From assembly GCA_010093485.1 (NCBI GenBank), contig MU001502.1, forward strand, positions 206,057 to 270,056: 64,000 nucleotides of DNA. Direction: 5' to 3'. A program made the translations under genes and the position numbers. The stretch is from Karstenula rhodostoma CBS 690.94. Taxonomy: Eukaryota > Ascomycota > Dothideomycetes > Pleosporales > Didymosphaeriaceae. Of this stretch, positions 1-12,060 are shown piece after piece (position 1 is the stretch's first letter; every line of letters starts with the position of its first letter). The notes under the pieces are model-generated. The model saw only the letters and a program-made list of their open reading frames with translations. It was not told the DNA's origin and searched no databases.

Positions 1-521
1 ACTGTCGTGCCTTGTGCAAGTCTGTGCCTAATGACGACGAGGCATGGTTGTCGCGAACGTGGCTCAAGAAATTTCCCTTAGCCCGGACGTTCGTCAATTA
101 TGTCAATTCACGGACGAAAGCGAATGCGCTGCTGGCTACGGTAGAGGCCATGTTCTTGCTGCAGACCACCGCCGCCGCCGCGAGCATTTCCAGCAGCAAA
201 ATGTTCGAGAAGTCGTTCCAGCAGGTACTTGGATTTGCCAGTTCCGTGAAAAGATTTATAAGGACCATTCCGTCACTGGTTTTGAAGCTTTTTGAGACGT
301 CGCTTCTACGCGAATTGGACGACGTTAGCAATCTGTGCGACTTAGTTGAAAAGCTTCGATTCAGCACGGCCACCTCTTTTCCTTGGACACTTGGTAACCA
401 GGTGCTGGCCATACTGCAGTTACTGAACCATGCAACCGCGACGACGATCCACCAACACAAGGTTGTGGGCGCCGTGATCCATGCGTACAATGCTCTTCGG
501 CATAAAGTTCAGGGGTTTTGA
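1..521 (+). CDS. Hypothetical protein, 5' partial (possible upstream exon of the 546-1130 protein)
   Basis: An open frame runs in from the left edge of the window and stops at 519-521, giving about 170 residues. The visible protein is helical and Ala/Leu/Ser-rich, with no motif I can name. The next open frame on the same strand starts only 24 bp later and is clearly related to a protein at 35.6-36.8 kb, so the two frames may be exons of one gene. I could not find a convincing GT..AG pair that joins them. A disrupted gene is therefore also possible. The true start lies outside the window. Confidence 0.4.
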   Translation, partial: CRALCKSVPNDDEAWLSRTWLKKFPLARTFVNYVNSRTKANALLATVEAMFLLQTTAAAASISSSKMFEKSFQQVLGFASSVKRFIRTIPSLVLKLFETSLLRELDDVSNLCDLVEKLRFSTATSFPWTLGNQVLAILQLLNHATATTIHQHKVVGAVIHAYNALRHKVQGF

Positions 522-545
522 CCAATCAAGATCTTCGGGACACTT

Positions 546-1130
546 ATGAAGATACTCCAGACTGAAGTGTTTCCTGAGAACGCGCAACCAACGGACAACT
601 TCTGCGAGGCATTCTCGAATTACGCCAACAGACGTCCTCCAGTTTCAGACGGCGTTTTTACGTCGGATGATGGCAAACGCGGTAGTCCCTCGATAGTCCA
701 CCAGTGCCCATTTCCGGTGTCTGATGCCCTGATGGCCAAGAACGACCTTCGAAAAAAGCTTCGCGGGGCGAGCGCTGACCCAGCTACTTTACCGAACGCG
801 GCCGACTGGAATATCGTTCACGTTATGCAACAGCTTCGATACACTGCCAACCAAGAGTTCAACGGCGACATTCCTGTCGCTCAAGTGAACTTTATCGCCA
901 TCTTCTTGCTGTGTATCGAGCTGCTGACGGCATTCAACCAGTCATTGGACGCACCGCTCGACTCTGAAGTGGCCTCGCGGATGGTCGACAGGACGACGAA
1001 AGTCTTGGAGGAGCTGGACTCGACAGGAACCACTGTCGTTCATGCCACAGGACAAGTTGCTGCGCTGGTCGCAGCGTTCCGAAACTTTGACCACCGATCG
1101 CAGGAGGATTTGCTGTGGGAGAAATTGTAG
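546..1130 (+). CDS. DUF6604-like hypothetical protein (C-terminal part), paralogue of the 35638-36783 gene
   Basis: This frame encodes about 194 residues. Its second half aligns by eye with the C-terminus of the minus-strand gene at 35638-36783. Both share the pattern TAxxEFxGDxPxAxVNFIAIFL followed by a C-x-E-hydrophobic helix, and both have a VLEELD/ALEELD segment and an Ala/Gly-rich end before FDxR. The other member also has an N-terminal block that resembles the fungal DUF6604 domain. Nothing is known to me about the biochemical role. The region before ATG 546 may be an upstream exon. The gene ends with TAG at 1128-1130. Confidence 0.55.
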   Translation: MKILQTEVFPENAQPTDNFCEAFSNYANRRPPVSDGVFTSDDGKRGSPSIVHQCPFPVSDALMAKNDLRKKLRGASADPATLPNAADWNIVHVMQQLRYTANQEFNGDIPVAQVNFIAIFLLCIELLTAFNQSLDAPLDSEVASRMVDRTTKVLEELDSTGTTVVHATGQVAALVAAFRNFDHRSQEDLLWEKL

Positions 1131-3112
1131 AGGCGAATGAAGAAAAATGTATGATGGGAAGGTTGAAGGAGGTTGTTGTTCCACTGGTTTGCGAGTGGGT
1201 CGGCTAGCTCAGCGCAGCGGGCAGGCGCGGCCGAGTCACGACTGCTTTGAGTTCGGCGCAGTTGCAGCTGTTGTTAATTTTTCCTTTGGAATAACGAGGT
1301 TGTGTATACTTGAAAGATATGATTTATCGTTTCCTCGAATTGTTGAATCGGATACGTTGTTGTATTTGGAGAAGAGCGCCTTATTCGAGTTTCGTGCCGG
1401 TAGTGAGCATGTGGTGATTATTTCATAAATGAAAGCTTACCCATCCTACTTGAGTGAAGGTACTTTGGAGCGATGGAGGAAGAGAAGATGGGAATTGCAA
1501 TCTGTCCACACTGAAGACTGTAATTTCAGAACGTGTCCTTGGACAGATGCAACACCATTCAGGGAATGATATGTGCCAAAGGCTACAGTATCAAAAAGAA
1601 GAGATTGCAACAACCTTGAACAAATGAAAGCTCTGTATGTCTGAGCTCGGGGATTCAATGAACAAGAAAGATCGCAATGGCTCGACAGGAGTGCTGACGG
1701 CCCTCGACGCAGTGTAGGAGAAATGGAGACGGAGGACACCGAAAGTACAAGAGATCAGAGTTAGCCTGAGGCGGTAGAATACGTTGCTTGTACAAAGGAT
1801 GACCGGAAATGGCAAGAGTTCGCGATATCGTTGGGAAGGCAGCTGCGAGTTCGGAGCGCACACAAACGTCCTGTCCTGGAGATTTTACGAACATGCACAG
1901 ACTACGGGACTCGTATCCTATTCACCGTAGCCTGGGGCGGTGATTAGCTTTGCCTGAGTCGACGATCGGGAGCGCAGCCGTCGCTTGCCCCTCCTTCGTA
2001 GCCCCAACACAACCAGCTCGGCGCAATTCGAGCGGTACACCGACACATGTCCGCACCGACCGACTCTGCTCCCTCCCATCGCCGAATTAACCGCGATATT
2101 ACCGAGCGTCGTCCAGGCTTCCAGCGGCCACGCCGCGTCACGGCCGAGTTTCGACGGCGCAAGCATGGAGATAGATCGCTCTGGCGAAGCTGGGCCGCCG
2201 GCGCTCCGCTGCGAACGACGCCCGCGTGTCGCTCCTGCCAGATCCCGCCTTTTGGCCGGTCTAGGCCAGCCAACTTACCTACCGTGCTGTTGTTGATGAT
2301 GTTCCGCCTCATCATCGCTCTGTCTTTCTTGATGGGGGCAGCTGTCCCGGTCAAAGCCGGCAAATCGCCATCGACTGTTTTGAACATGGGCAGCCATGCC
2401 AGAAAGTAGCCTCTCGTCATCACCATGTGCAGAAGCAGTGAGATCTGTGGCAGATGGTCGTGCCTCGGAATCTAGCTCGGAAAGCTACCCCTCAAGCTGT
2501 CCGTGTGAGAGCTCAAAGAGCTGCAGGGATGCGGCATCGGCCTCACAACTAGGTGCCGACAAGTTCCTCGCGCGTACCGCTCAGGTACTGGCACTATCGA
2601 TGCAATTGCATGGTTAAGCCTTAAATTAAGCGGGTATTCAAGGTGGGCAGCTCGTCAAGCGCGTCCGTAGTACGATCCGCTGTGACCCCGCACACCATCT
2701 GCGCTCAGAAGCATTTCCCAAGACGACCGCAACTCCCGCCGCCGTGGTGGGCCACTCGTCTGCGAAACCGCTCTGCAAGCTGGAGTGGGGAAGCCAAGCA
2801 TAACACAGTCAATGACCAGAGACGGGGCTTGGGTCCAAGTGCAGGCGACAGCTCTTGCTGAGACGGGTATATAAACCCCCCGTCCGTATGTTCATTGTCT
2901 ACATCCCAACCAAACTCCTTTGTGCGTAGGTCTTACACCCAGGACGCACTTTCACGAATACGTCACAAACTACTGCAAGAGGTACACCACGACCCCGGAC
3001 ATCATCCTAGAGTTACCACTAATCCGGGTTGCGTCAGGATTACCGTCTCCCTCGAGATATAAAAACCACCTCGAGTACCTCCCTCAGCTTCCAAGCTCTC
3101 ACATCGCACAAA
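1131..3112. other. Intergenic region with the formate dehydrogenase promoter
   Basis: No coding frame here looks real: the small open frames overlap one another on both strands and have no recognisable motif. The right part is the presumed promoter and leader of formate dehydrogenase. It contains a TATATAAA box near 2868-2875 and a second TATAAAAA at about 3057-3064, flanked by CTCGAG on both sides. The transcription start cannot be placed from sequence alone. Confidence 0.5.
2868..2875 (+). promoter_or_regulatory. TATA-box candidate upstream of formate dehydrogenase
   Basis: TATATAAA lies in a GC-rich context about 240 bp before the start codon at 3113. It is the best core-promoter match in this upstream region. 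A TATA element fits a gene with strongly variable expression, as formate dehydrogenase is known to be in fungi. A second A/T element at about 3057-3064 is an alternative. Confidence 0.35.
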
Positions 3113-4534
3113 ATGGTATTTCTCCGCTCATTTTCACGGGTTGCCCGTCCTGCCTCCTCCCTCTTCTCCGCACGAGCCGGACCTCGTCTCGTCCCAGGAG
3201 CCTCCTTCGCTCGCCAGCCAAATGCGATCCGAACGCTAACAGCAACTTCCACACAACAGGGCAAAGTACTTCTCGTACTGTACGATGTAAGCCAATTCCA
3301 CACCCATTGAGCTTGATCAAAGCTAACAGCAACAGGGTGGCGTCCACGCCGAGCAGGAGCCCCAGCTCCTAGGAACGACGGAGAACGAGCTCGGTATCCG
3401 CAAGTGGATCGAGGAGCAGGGACACACTCTTGTCACCACCTCAGACAAGGAGGGCGAGAACTCCAAGTTCGACCAGGAGCTCGTCGACGCAGAGGTCATC
3501 ATTACCACTCCGTAAGTCTGATGCTCCTTCTGGCAGCCTACCCCGCATGTGCGCTTCCGATCGCGCCCCGCCCCGCTCTCTCCCCACATCTGTGACCAAT
3601 TTGGAAATTGTACATTTGCTAACAGCGGATCCGCAGCTTCCACCCCGGTTACCTCACTGCAGAGCGTCTCGCCAAGGCGAAGAAGCTGAAGCTCGCCGTC
3701 ACTGCTGGTATCGGCTCCGACCACGTCGACCTGAACGCCGCCAACAAGACCAATGGCGGCATCACCGTCGCCGAGGTCACCGGCTCCAACGTCGTGTCCG
3801 TTGCCGAGCACGTCGTCATGACCATCCTCACCCTCGTCCGCAACTTCGTCCCCGCCCACGAGCAGATCGCTGCTGGCGAGTGGAACGTCGCTGCCGTCGC
3901 CAAGAACGAGTACGACCTCGAGAACAAGGTCGTCGGTACCGTCGCCGTCGGCCGTATCGGTGAGCGCGTGCTCCGCCGCCTCAAGCCCTTCGACTGCAAG
4001 GAGCTCCTCTACTTCGACTACCAGCCGCTCGCTCCCGAGAAGGAGAAGGAGATTGGCTGCCGCCGCGTCGACTCCCTCGAGGAGTTGCTCGCGCAGTGCG
4101 ACGTCGTCACCATCAACTGCCCTCTCCACGAGAAGACCCGCGGCCTCTTCAACAAGGACCTCATCGCCAAGATGAAGAAGGGCTCCTGGCTCATCAACAC
4201 AGCCCGCGGCGCCATCGTCGTCAAGGAGGACGTCGCCGACGCCCTCAAGTCGGGCCACCTCCGCGGCTACGGCGGCGACGTCTGGTTCCCCCAGCCCGCG
4301 CCAAAGGACCACCCGCTCCGCTACGCCCAGAACCCCTGGGGCGGCGGCAACGCCATGGTCCCCCACATGTCCGGTACCTCGATCGACGCCCAGAAGCGCT
4401 ACGCCGAGGGCACAAAGGCCATCCTCGACTCGTACTTCTCCGGTCGCTTGGACTACAGGCAGGAGGACCTCATCGTCCACGCCGGCGACTACGCGACCAA
4501 GGCGTACGGCCAGCGCGAGGCTTTGAAGAAATAA
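3113..4534 (+). CDS. FDH1: NAD-dependent formate dehydrogenase, mitochondrial-type
   Basis: The enzyme oxidises formate to CO2 with NAD+. There are three exons: 3113-3286, 3336-3511 and 3637-4534, with introns 3287-3335 and 3512-3636. The product is about 415 residues. The first ~45 residues are rich in Arg, Ser and Ala with no acidic residue, which fits a mitochondrial presequence. The body shows the family hallmarks: [11 protein letters not shown], the substrate Asn in [11 protein letters not shown], a nucleotide-binding AVGRIG, an acidic residue in YFDYQ that favours NAD+ over NADP+, the active Arg in NTARGAIV, the Gln in VWFPQPAP and the catalytic His in PHMSGTS. Ala replaces the first Gly of the dinucleotide fingerprint, which is known in this family. 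Codon use is strongly biased to C-ending codons, as in highly expressed fungal genes. Confidence 0.95.
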
Positions 4535-5172
4535 GCGTTTGATTGTTGCATGATTCCCACGTGTATTTCTTAGCTGTTCAGATGGAGTTGGATGGATGGG
4601 GGGATTTTGAGGTGTTTTATCTTGACCATGATCAATGCATACCTTTGAACTCCTAATATCTTCGTTTCTGCGAGTGTGGTACAAGGTCGGGATGCTAACA
4701 CTACCAGATGTTATGTGATTGGAGACTAATTGCAGACTGGCTCGGCTCAAACTGTTCAACGCGTAACTGTGTGAGAAGGGTGTAGTACATACCGACAAGT
4801 TCGTGACGGATTTGCTCTACAACCAATTGAAAGCCCACAGCAGAATGTACTATACAATTACACGACATAATATGCTAGCAATCTTACGCCTTCTATACTC
4901 CGCTTGTTATAGAAGACATGTGATTTATAGTGGATAAGAGAAGGCGAGAGTATAACGTATGCGTATTTAGAGTTATTAATGCGAGTGTATCCAGGAAGCT
5001 ATAAGCTGACATATATCCTCTTTCCATCGTACGAAAAGGGCTCCAAAGATTATACATCAGCGCCGGGTGTGAGACACGACAAGTTTACGGCACCGCGAAG
5101 ATCCAACGCGTAGAAAGAAGGGTATATTAAGCCCATGCAAGGCGTCTATGCACAAAAGTCTACAACATCAAA
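4535..5172. other. Intergenic region between convergent genes
   Basis: This is the 3' flank of formate dehydrogenase and of the minus-strand membrane-protein gene. Its right part is AT-richer than its surroundings. I see no gene here. Confidence 0.5.
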
Positions 5173-5777
5173 TCAATAACCCCCAGCCCCACGCGTCCTC
5201 GACAACGACCTCCTCCGCTCATCCTCCTGCTCATCATCACTATCATCCTTAAAACCCTGTTCCAGCTCACGGCTCAACCTCAAGTCATCCCCCATCATGC
5301 TGCGTCTCTGCTCCAGGGCCTCCCGCCTGCGCTCGTCGATGGGGTCAAACCCCACCATGCCCTCGCCCTCCTCGTCGTCGAAGAGGTCCTCCTCGGCGTG
5401 CTCGCCGCCGCTCCTGTCTACGATCACCCGGCGTCCCCGTATCCAGCTCGAGGGGACAAAGAGGTTGGTTAGGGCGTCGGAGAGCTTGGTGCGCCAGGAT
5501 AGGGTGTGAGCGGCTACGCCCGCGGGCATGGGCAGGTACTGGCTGTAGCGGGTGCGGTGGCGGCGGACGAAGGGGATGATGAAGTGAGCGAGGGCGGTGT
5601 AGAGGATGGCGGCGAGGAAGAGCGGGATGAGGAGGCTCTGCGGGCGAGGCGTCAGCAGTCAGCCATGGCTGGGGGTTGCAGTGAATGGATGGAGCAGGCG
5701 CAACGTTGCACTCTGATCGCAGCCATTTGTCGCAGCTGGCGGGCACTCACCTTGACCAAGTGCGTGAAGCCGGCCAT
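5173..5777 (-). CDS. Small fungal membrane protein of unknown function
   Basis: Exon 1 is 5751-5777 and encodes MAGFTHLVK. The intron is 5638-5750, with a GTGAGT donor and a CAG acceptor. Exon 2 is 5173-5637. The product is 163 residues. A single hydrophobic segment (residues about 10-30, LLIPLFLAAILYTALAHFII) is followed by basic residues, so the N-terminus is probably lumenal or exterior and the rest cytosolic. The C-terminal half is charged, with acidic runs and an SRTRG-type tail. I do not recognise a named family. The gene is divergent from the formin, with a shared 721-bp upstream region. Confidence 0.7.
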
Positions 5778-6498
5778 GGTGGATGGGTCACCGGCTGGCG
5801 AGCACGGCGCGTATCTGTATGAATGGTATGGGCGGGGGCGCTAGGGCTGTACGCGGCGACAAGGTAGGCGGTATGTATGAGCACGCTGCGAGCGTGGGGT
5901 TGGCACCTGCAGCTGTGCACGACTGTCCGCTGTCGTGCCGCTGGTCCAGAGTCCAGACGCTTAACGTCGATTGAAGTGAAGTCCAAACAGACTTGAGATG
6001 GGGGGCGTAGGAGGCCGAAGCGCAGGGCACAGCGGCGCCGCGGAGCGATCCCAGCACGCTTCAGGGGCGCGTCGAGTGGCGTTTCGCAGCCCAATGCGGA
6101 ATCATGGGAGGAAAGCGACCGCGCGAGACTTGGGCTTCTCAGCTGCGAGAGCGCTGCGGTACCTGCATCCGACTGTCAGAAGTGCCCCCTTGATGCGTGT
6201 ACCTCGCTCCCGCGGCCACTAGACGGCTCGAGGATAGACGCCGACGGCCGCAACAGCGACCCGCATCGCAGCCCACGGCCCACGGCGACACGGCCGTCCC
6301 CAGTGTCCAGTGTCCACCACGATCAGACCAGCATCGCAGCAGACGCAGAGCTGCCCCCGCCCCGCACACGACGTTTCAGGCGCCCTGGGCCGCCAACACT
6401 GGCTGTCGCTGTCGCTGTCGCTGTCGACGCCGCGCAGCCAGCGCCCACCGCGCGCTCCCCACACGACGTCGACGAGCCGCCGCCGCATCGCATAGATT
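5778..6498. promoter_or_regulatory. Shared divergent promoter region (membrane protein / formin)
   Basis: This 721-bp GC-rich stretch separates two divergent start codons and so must hold both promoters. It contains a short CTGTCG hexamer run at about 6402-6431. I see no obvious TATA box near the formin start. Confidence 0.5.
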
Positions 6499-9400
6499 AT
6501 GTTCTCCGGCACGTCGCAGGACAAGGGGAGGCAGAGCTCTGCGGGCAAGTTCTTCGGCCGCCGCCACCACAAGGACAAGGACAAGCCCAGCAATGAAACC
6601 CATCTGTCGACGCAGAGCCCCCCAGGGAGCGCCCACGGCTCGCAGTCGTCGCGGCACTCCCACCGCCACTCGAGCTCCGTGGCCTCAGTAGACCGCCCCA
6701 TGTCCCTCGGCCCGGAGCAGGGCCTGGCAATGCAGGCCGGCGTCTACTCGAGCATCCCAGTGCCTGCCTTCGAGCAGAACCCCAACGCCCCGCGCCTGGT
6801 CGACGACCGGTACGCCGCGCCCCAGCCGCACCACCTCGACAAGGGCGGCGCCGACTTCCACCAGTATCCCGTCTTCGACACCTCCAAGATGCCCCAGAAC
6901 GGCTATGCGAACGCTGGCCCGCCGCGCCCGCCCCCGCACACCACGGGCACCGCCATGGCCTCTTCCCAGCCCGGCGATAAAGGCGTGTCCATCCAGCAGT
7001 GGGGCTCGGCAGGCCGAGGTAGCAATGGCAACACATACACTTCGTACACCGATTCCTCCAACAACACGCGCGCGTCTTCGGACCAGGCGAGCGTCTACTC
7101 TAACGACTCCAGAAACCGCACCTCCAATGTCTACTACCCGCAGCAGCAGAGCCAGTCTCAGTCTACGTTTTCTTCCATCGGTCTCGACGTCGGCAGCCTT
7201 CTCCCCATGGCTGCCTCCACGCCACGCGATTCGCACCGCCACTTGCTACATTCGAACCACCCCTCTGCCTTCTCTTCTACCTCCTCGTTTGGGCAACAGG
7301 GGCAGAATGGCTTCTCGATACAAAGACCCCCGGATCATGTGGTGGAGCAGGAGTTTATGAAACTAATGGAAAGGAGAGGATGGAAGAGCTTGCCAGAGCA
7401 GGCGAGGCGGCAGATGGAAGCCTACAAGATCGACAAAAAGTGGACGTTGGTACATCAGGACAAGCTCGCCGAGTTCAAGCACGAGGAAAGAAAGAGACAG
7501 ACACAGCGACAGACATACGTGGGAGGCGCGAATCCAGATGTCTTAGCGAGGGCTGAAGAGGAGGGCTCGCCCGAGTGGTATGTGAAGAAGGTCATGGATA
7601 ATTCCATCACGTTGAAGCAGATGTCGAGTTTGGAAATCAGCCTGCGGACACAGCCAATTGCCTGGGTGCGAAATTTTATTGAGGCGCAGGGTCAGATTGC
7701 GCTCACCAATGTGCTGGCCAAGATCAACCGCAGGAAAGGACAGGGGCCGGCACCACCCCCCAATTCGGTCTTGCAAAAGGCGGAAAACGACACGGAGCGC
7801 GAGTACGAGATTATCAAGTGTTTGAAGGCATTGATGAACAACAAGTACGGCGCCGACAATGCACTGCAGTACCCATCCATCATCCAGGCGCTGGCCGGAT
7901 CGCTCATCTCTTCGCGCTTGAACACGCGAAAAGTGGTGTCAGACGTCCTGACCTTCCTCTGCCATTTCGGCGGCGGTGCTGGTCACGAGAAGGTTCTCCA
8001 GGCGCTCGATGCTCTCAAGACACAGTATGGCGAGAACGGGCGATTTGACGCATGGATGCGTATTGTGGAAGTCACAGTCGATGGGCGTGGAAAGATGGGC
8101 TCCCTAGTGGGCGCTTCAGAAGAGGTCCGGAGCGGTGGTATTGGTGTGGAGAACCTCCTAATGGAATACGCAATCGCTACACTGTTCCTCATCAACATGT
8201 TCGTAGATGGCCCAGATCGAGACTTGCAGCTCAGGATGCATATCCGAGCCCAATTCACAGGATGCGGTATCAAGCGCATTTTCAAGAAGATGGAGGGCTT
8301 CCAGTACGATGTTATTGACAAGCAAATCGAGCGGTATATGACGAATGAAGCTGTCGATTATGAAGAGTTTCTGGAGACGGAGAATAACTCCATGGTCGAC
8401 GATGTGGAAGGCGAAGGCAAGGATCTCAACGACCCAATTCAAATCGCAGATGCGATCAACAGCAAGATCATCAACACCCGGGAGCAGGACTACTTCGTTT
8501 CGGCCATGCAGCATTTGATGATCATCCGAGATACCAACGGCGAAGACCGATTGAAGATGTTCCAACTCGTGGATTCTATGCTCAGCTACGTTGCCATGGA
8601 CCGACGTCTACCGGATATGGATCTGAAGCAGAGCCTGAACTTTACCGTGCAGTCTTTGCTCGACAAGTTGTATACCGATTCGGAGGCCCGGCAAGTACGG
8701 GACGAGGCGATTGAAGCTCGACAGATTGCAGACTCTGCAATCGCCGAGCGCGACGAGGCAAAAGCCCAGCTCGAACTGGGTGCAGATGGCTTGGTGCAGA
8801 AGCTACAGAAACAGCTCGCGGAGCAGGAAAACATCATCGCCGTGCGAGGGAGGCAGATCGAGCAGATGAAGGCCGAGCTAGCGGAGATATCGAGGATAAG
8901 AGCCCAGGAACTGCAACGGAACGAGCTCGAGACGCGTGAGCTGTACTTGATGCTTAGGGATGCTCAAGATGTTGCCGCTTCAGCCGCCAAGAACAAAGGA
9001 AAGGAGGGCCTAGCTGCTGGCGATCCCACACAAATGCAAGGCATTCTGGATCGTGAGAGGCTGATGAACCGTCTCGAGATTCAGCTGCAAAGAGCGAAGA
9101 CGCAGGCTACTCTCGAAGGCAAGGTACTAGGCCAGGTACAGCCGAGTGAGAAGCTGAGAGAGCTGAGAGAAAGAATGGAAGGCCAAGTTGATGGAGACTT
9201 TGACGGTCTTGATCCCAGCTCCCTCGGCTCGTCAAGAGCGAAGAGCGGTGTTCCACGAAGAAAGCCCGTTGGAGGCAACTTTGACGAGGATGAGGCCATG
9301 CTTGACCTTGATGAAGATGACGACGCCGTCATTGAGAAGCCTCGACTCATCCAGATGCACAAGCCCAAGCTCAGCAATGCAGGTCGCGCTCCTGAGGGTT

Positions 9401-11833
9401 TGCTGGACGAGATCACATCGAAGGTGAAACAATATGGCGACTCAACAGACGAGAATGAAAGCGGTGACACGCCAGATACGGAAATGGCTGGAGTTGAAGG
9501 TCAAAGCGACGCACCCAAAGCAGGCGCACCACCTCCCCCGCCTCCACCACCGCCACCACCTCCTGGTCAACTTGGATTCCCCGCCAACATACCCCCTCCC
9601 CCGCCTATGCCTGGTATGAATGGTCCTCCACCCCCTCCACCTCCGCCTCCCCCGCCACCTCCACCTCCCGGTGCGCTTGGCTTCCCTCCTGGCATTCCTC
9701 CGCCGCCTCCTATGCCCGGCCAAATGAATGGCGGCATGCCTCCACCACCTCCACCACCAATGCCGGGAGCGAAACGGCCTGGTTTCCCCAAAGCTCCTGC
9801 TTTTGGTGTTTCTTCTGTACACTTGTCAGGGCCGCGACCTAAGAAGAAGCTCAAGGCGCTACATTGGGACAAGGTCGATTCGCCGAACTCAACGGTTTGG
9901 GCAGCTCATATGACTTCTGAAGAGAAAGAGGAGAAGTATCGGGAGCTTAAGAACAAGGGTGTATTAGACGAGGTCGAGAAGCTGTTCCTGGCAAAGGAAA
10001 TCAAGGCTATTGGCAAAAAGACGGCCAAGAAGGACGAGAAGAAGCAGATCATTTCACGCGACTTGATGCACACCTTCCAGATCAGCATGTCCAAGTTCTC
10101 GCAGTACCCGGCTGAAGAGCTCACGAGCATGATCATTCACTGCGACACCAAGATCCTCGATGACCCTGTCGTGATGGACTTCCTGCAAAAGAACGATCTT
10201 TGCGATGTACCAGACAATGTAGCGAAACTCATGGCTCCGTACTCGAAGGACTGGACGGGACCCAGTGCCAGCGAAAGTAAACGTGAACAGAACCCCGAAG
10301 ACCTCACGCGAGAGGATCAGATCTATCTGTTTACCGCATACGAGCTGCATCACTACTGGAAGAGCAGGATGCGCGCTCTCAGTCTGACGCGCACCTACGA
10401 AACCGAGTACGATGAGATCTCCAGCAAACTCCTAGAGATCTCACGAGTGGCAGACAGCCTGCGTAGTTCCATCGGTTTGATCAGTATCCTGGGCCTCATT
10501 CTTGATATTGGTAACTTCATGAATGACGCAAACAAGCAAGCAACTGGCTTCAAGCTTTCCACCCTGTCCCGGTTAGGCATGCTAAAGGATGACAAGAACG
10601 AATCCACTTTCGCCGATCTCGTGGAGCGCATCGTCCGGAACCAGTACCCCGGCTGGGAAGACTTCACAGAGGAGATCAACGGGGTGGTCAAAGCTCAGAA
10701 GATCAACGTTGAACAGCTACAGACGGATGCGAAAAAGTACATCGACAACATCAAGAACATTCAGATGTCGCTGGATTCCGGCAACCTGTCCGACCCGACT
10801 AAGTTCCACCCAGAGGACAAGGTGGCCATCATAGTGCAGAGACACATGAAGGAGGCGCGACGGAAGGCAGAACAGTTGCAAGTTTTCTTGGAGGACATGG
10901 CAAAGTCGTACGACGACATCATGGCCTTTTACGGCGAAGACCCTCAAGACGACAGCGCCAGACGCGACTTCTTCGCGAAGCTGGCCAACTTCGTCCTGGA
11001 ATGGAAGGCAAGTTCCCCTTATTTCTCACCCTCCACAGATTCCACCGCTAACTCCCCGGCAGAAATCCAAAGAAAAGAACATGCAGCTCGAAGAACTCCA
11101 CCGCCGCAACGAAGCCAACATCCGCCGCAAAGCGGCCGGCCCCAACCCGCTCTCCTCCTCCGCCCTCGCCAACGACACGGGCGACGCGCCCAAATCCCCC
11201 GCCAACACCGGCGCCATGGACGACCTCCTCAAGAAACTGCGCGACGCCAAGCCCGAGGCAAGAGATCAGCGCGACCGCAGGCGCCGCGCGCGCCTCAAGG
11301 ACCGCCATCAGGTGCGCGTCGCGAGCGGGCAGAAGATACCCGAGATCGGGGTCAATGTGGAGGAGGAGCAGGAGGAAGACGATGCCGGCAAGGGCCTATT
11401 GAGCCCGACGAGCGAGGCGGGCGAAAGCGTCACCGCGAGCGTGACGACTCCGACGGAAGTGGTTACCACCCCTGGCACGGACGTTGCGGACCGCGCGGCG
11501 GCTATGCTGGAGGGACTCACTGGCACCTCCCTCGCGAAGGACGGGTCCCTTGTCATCCGGCGGCGGCGAGAAAACGCCGATTCGGAGCGCGAGAGGCGGC
11601 GGCGCCGCAGACAGCAGGCTTCCACTGCTAGCAGCGTGCGCAGCGAGGATGCGGGCGGGTTGATGAGTCCGACGATTGCCGAGGAAGGGGCGGACGGGGT
11701 TAGGAGGGGGAGCGTGGTTAGTGGGGATGGGAGCGAGGAGGGGCCGCGGACGCCGATTACTATTGTTAGTCCGCCGAGTCCTGGGAAGGAGGATGCGGAT
11801 GAGAAGAGGTTGCCGACGCCGCCGCCGGAGTAG
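6499..11833 (+). CDS. bni1: Diaphanous-related formin (SepA/Bni1 type)
   Basis: Formins nucleate and elongate unbranched actin cables and rings at hyphal tips and septa under Rho GTPase control. Exon 1 is 6499-11007 and exon 2 is 11063-11833, giving 1759 residues. A disordered Ser/Pro/Gln-rich N-terminus is followed by GBD/FH3 (about residues 276-720), a coiled coil (about 725-860) and an acidic linker. FH1 follows (about 1012-1091), with several runs of 8-13 prolines. FH2 starts at about 1110 with KKKLKALHWDKV and contains LDIGNFMND and GFKLSTLSRL. A DAD-like autoinhibitory motif, MDDLLKKLRDAK plus a basic RRRRAR cluster, sits near residues 1555-1580. The intron is of GC-AG type: the donor reads AAG then GCAAGT and the acceptor GGCAG. 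Using it restores the conserved KSKEKNMQLEEL tail. Reading through it instead leaves an open but unrelated frame to 11631. Confidence 0.95.
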
Positions 11834-11884
11834 ACGACAAGGGGGAGGCGGAGGCGGAGGGGGTATGGTGTTTGTTCTGTTGCT

Positions 11885-11940
11885 ATGAGGTTTGGATGGG
11901 TTTGGGTGGGATGGGTGGGATGGGATGGGTGGGGCGCGGA
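11885..11940 (+). repeat. G-tract array 1 (possible G-quadruplex)
   Basis: This stretch has at least six GGG or longer runs separated by 1-4 bases, with units of the form TGGGATGGG. It lies about 60 bp after the formin stop, so it is probably in the 3' UTR and G-rich on the RNA strand. Confidence 0.5.
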
Positions 11941-12019
11941 GACGCGACGTAATACTGCTCCACGCTATACTACAGTACGCTACACTAGCATTGAGGGCGT
12001 TTTTTTCTTTTCGTTGTGT

Positions 12020-12060
12020 TGGATGGGGATGGGGATGGGGATGGGGGTAGGGGTGGATCG
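12020..12060 (+). repeat. GGGGAT hexamer array (possible G-quadruplex)
   Basis: Four to five GGGGAT-type units in tandem are followed by GGGGGTAGGGGTGG. The spacing of two bases between four-G runs fits the usual quadruplex pattern. The unit differs from the common fungal telomere repeat TTAGGG. Confidence 0.6.

Noticed and set aside
3323..4798. Long 491-residue minus-strand frame over formate dehydrogenase
   Set aside because: It is the antisense of a strongly biased gene; its Val/Asp/Leu-rich product has no protein features and results from C-ending codons on the other strand.
5345..5746. 133-residue minus-strand frame
   Set aside because: It overlaps the small membrane-protein gene in another frame; the latter has clean splice sites and a membrane helix.
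12020..12060. Internal telomere-like repeat
   Set aside because: The unit is GGGGAT and not TTAGGG, so there is no support for a telomere remnant.
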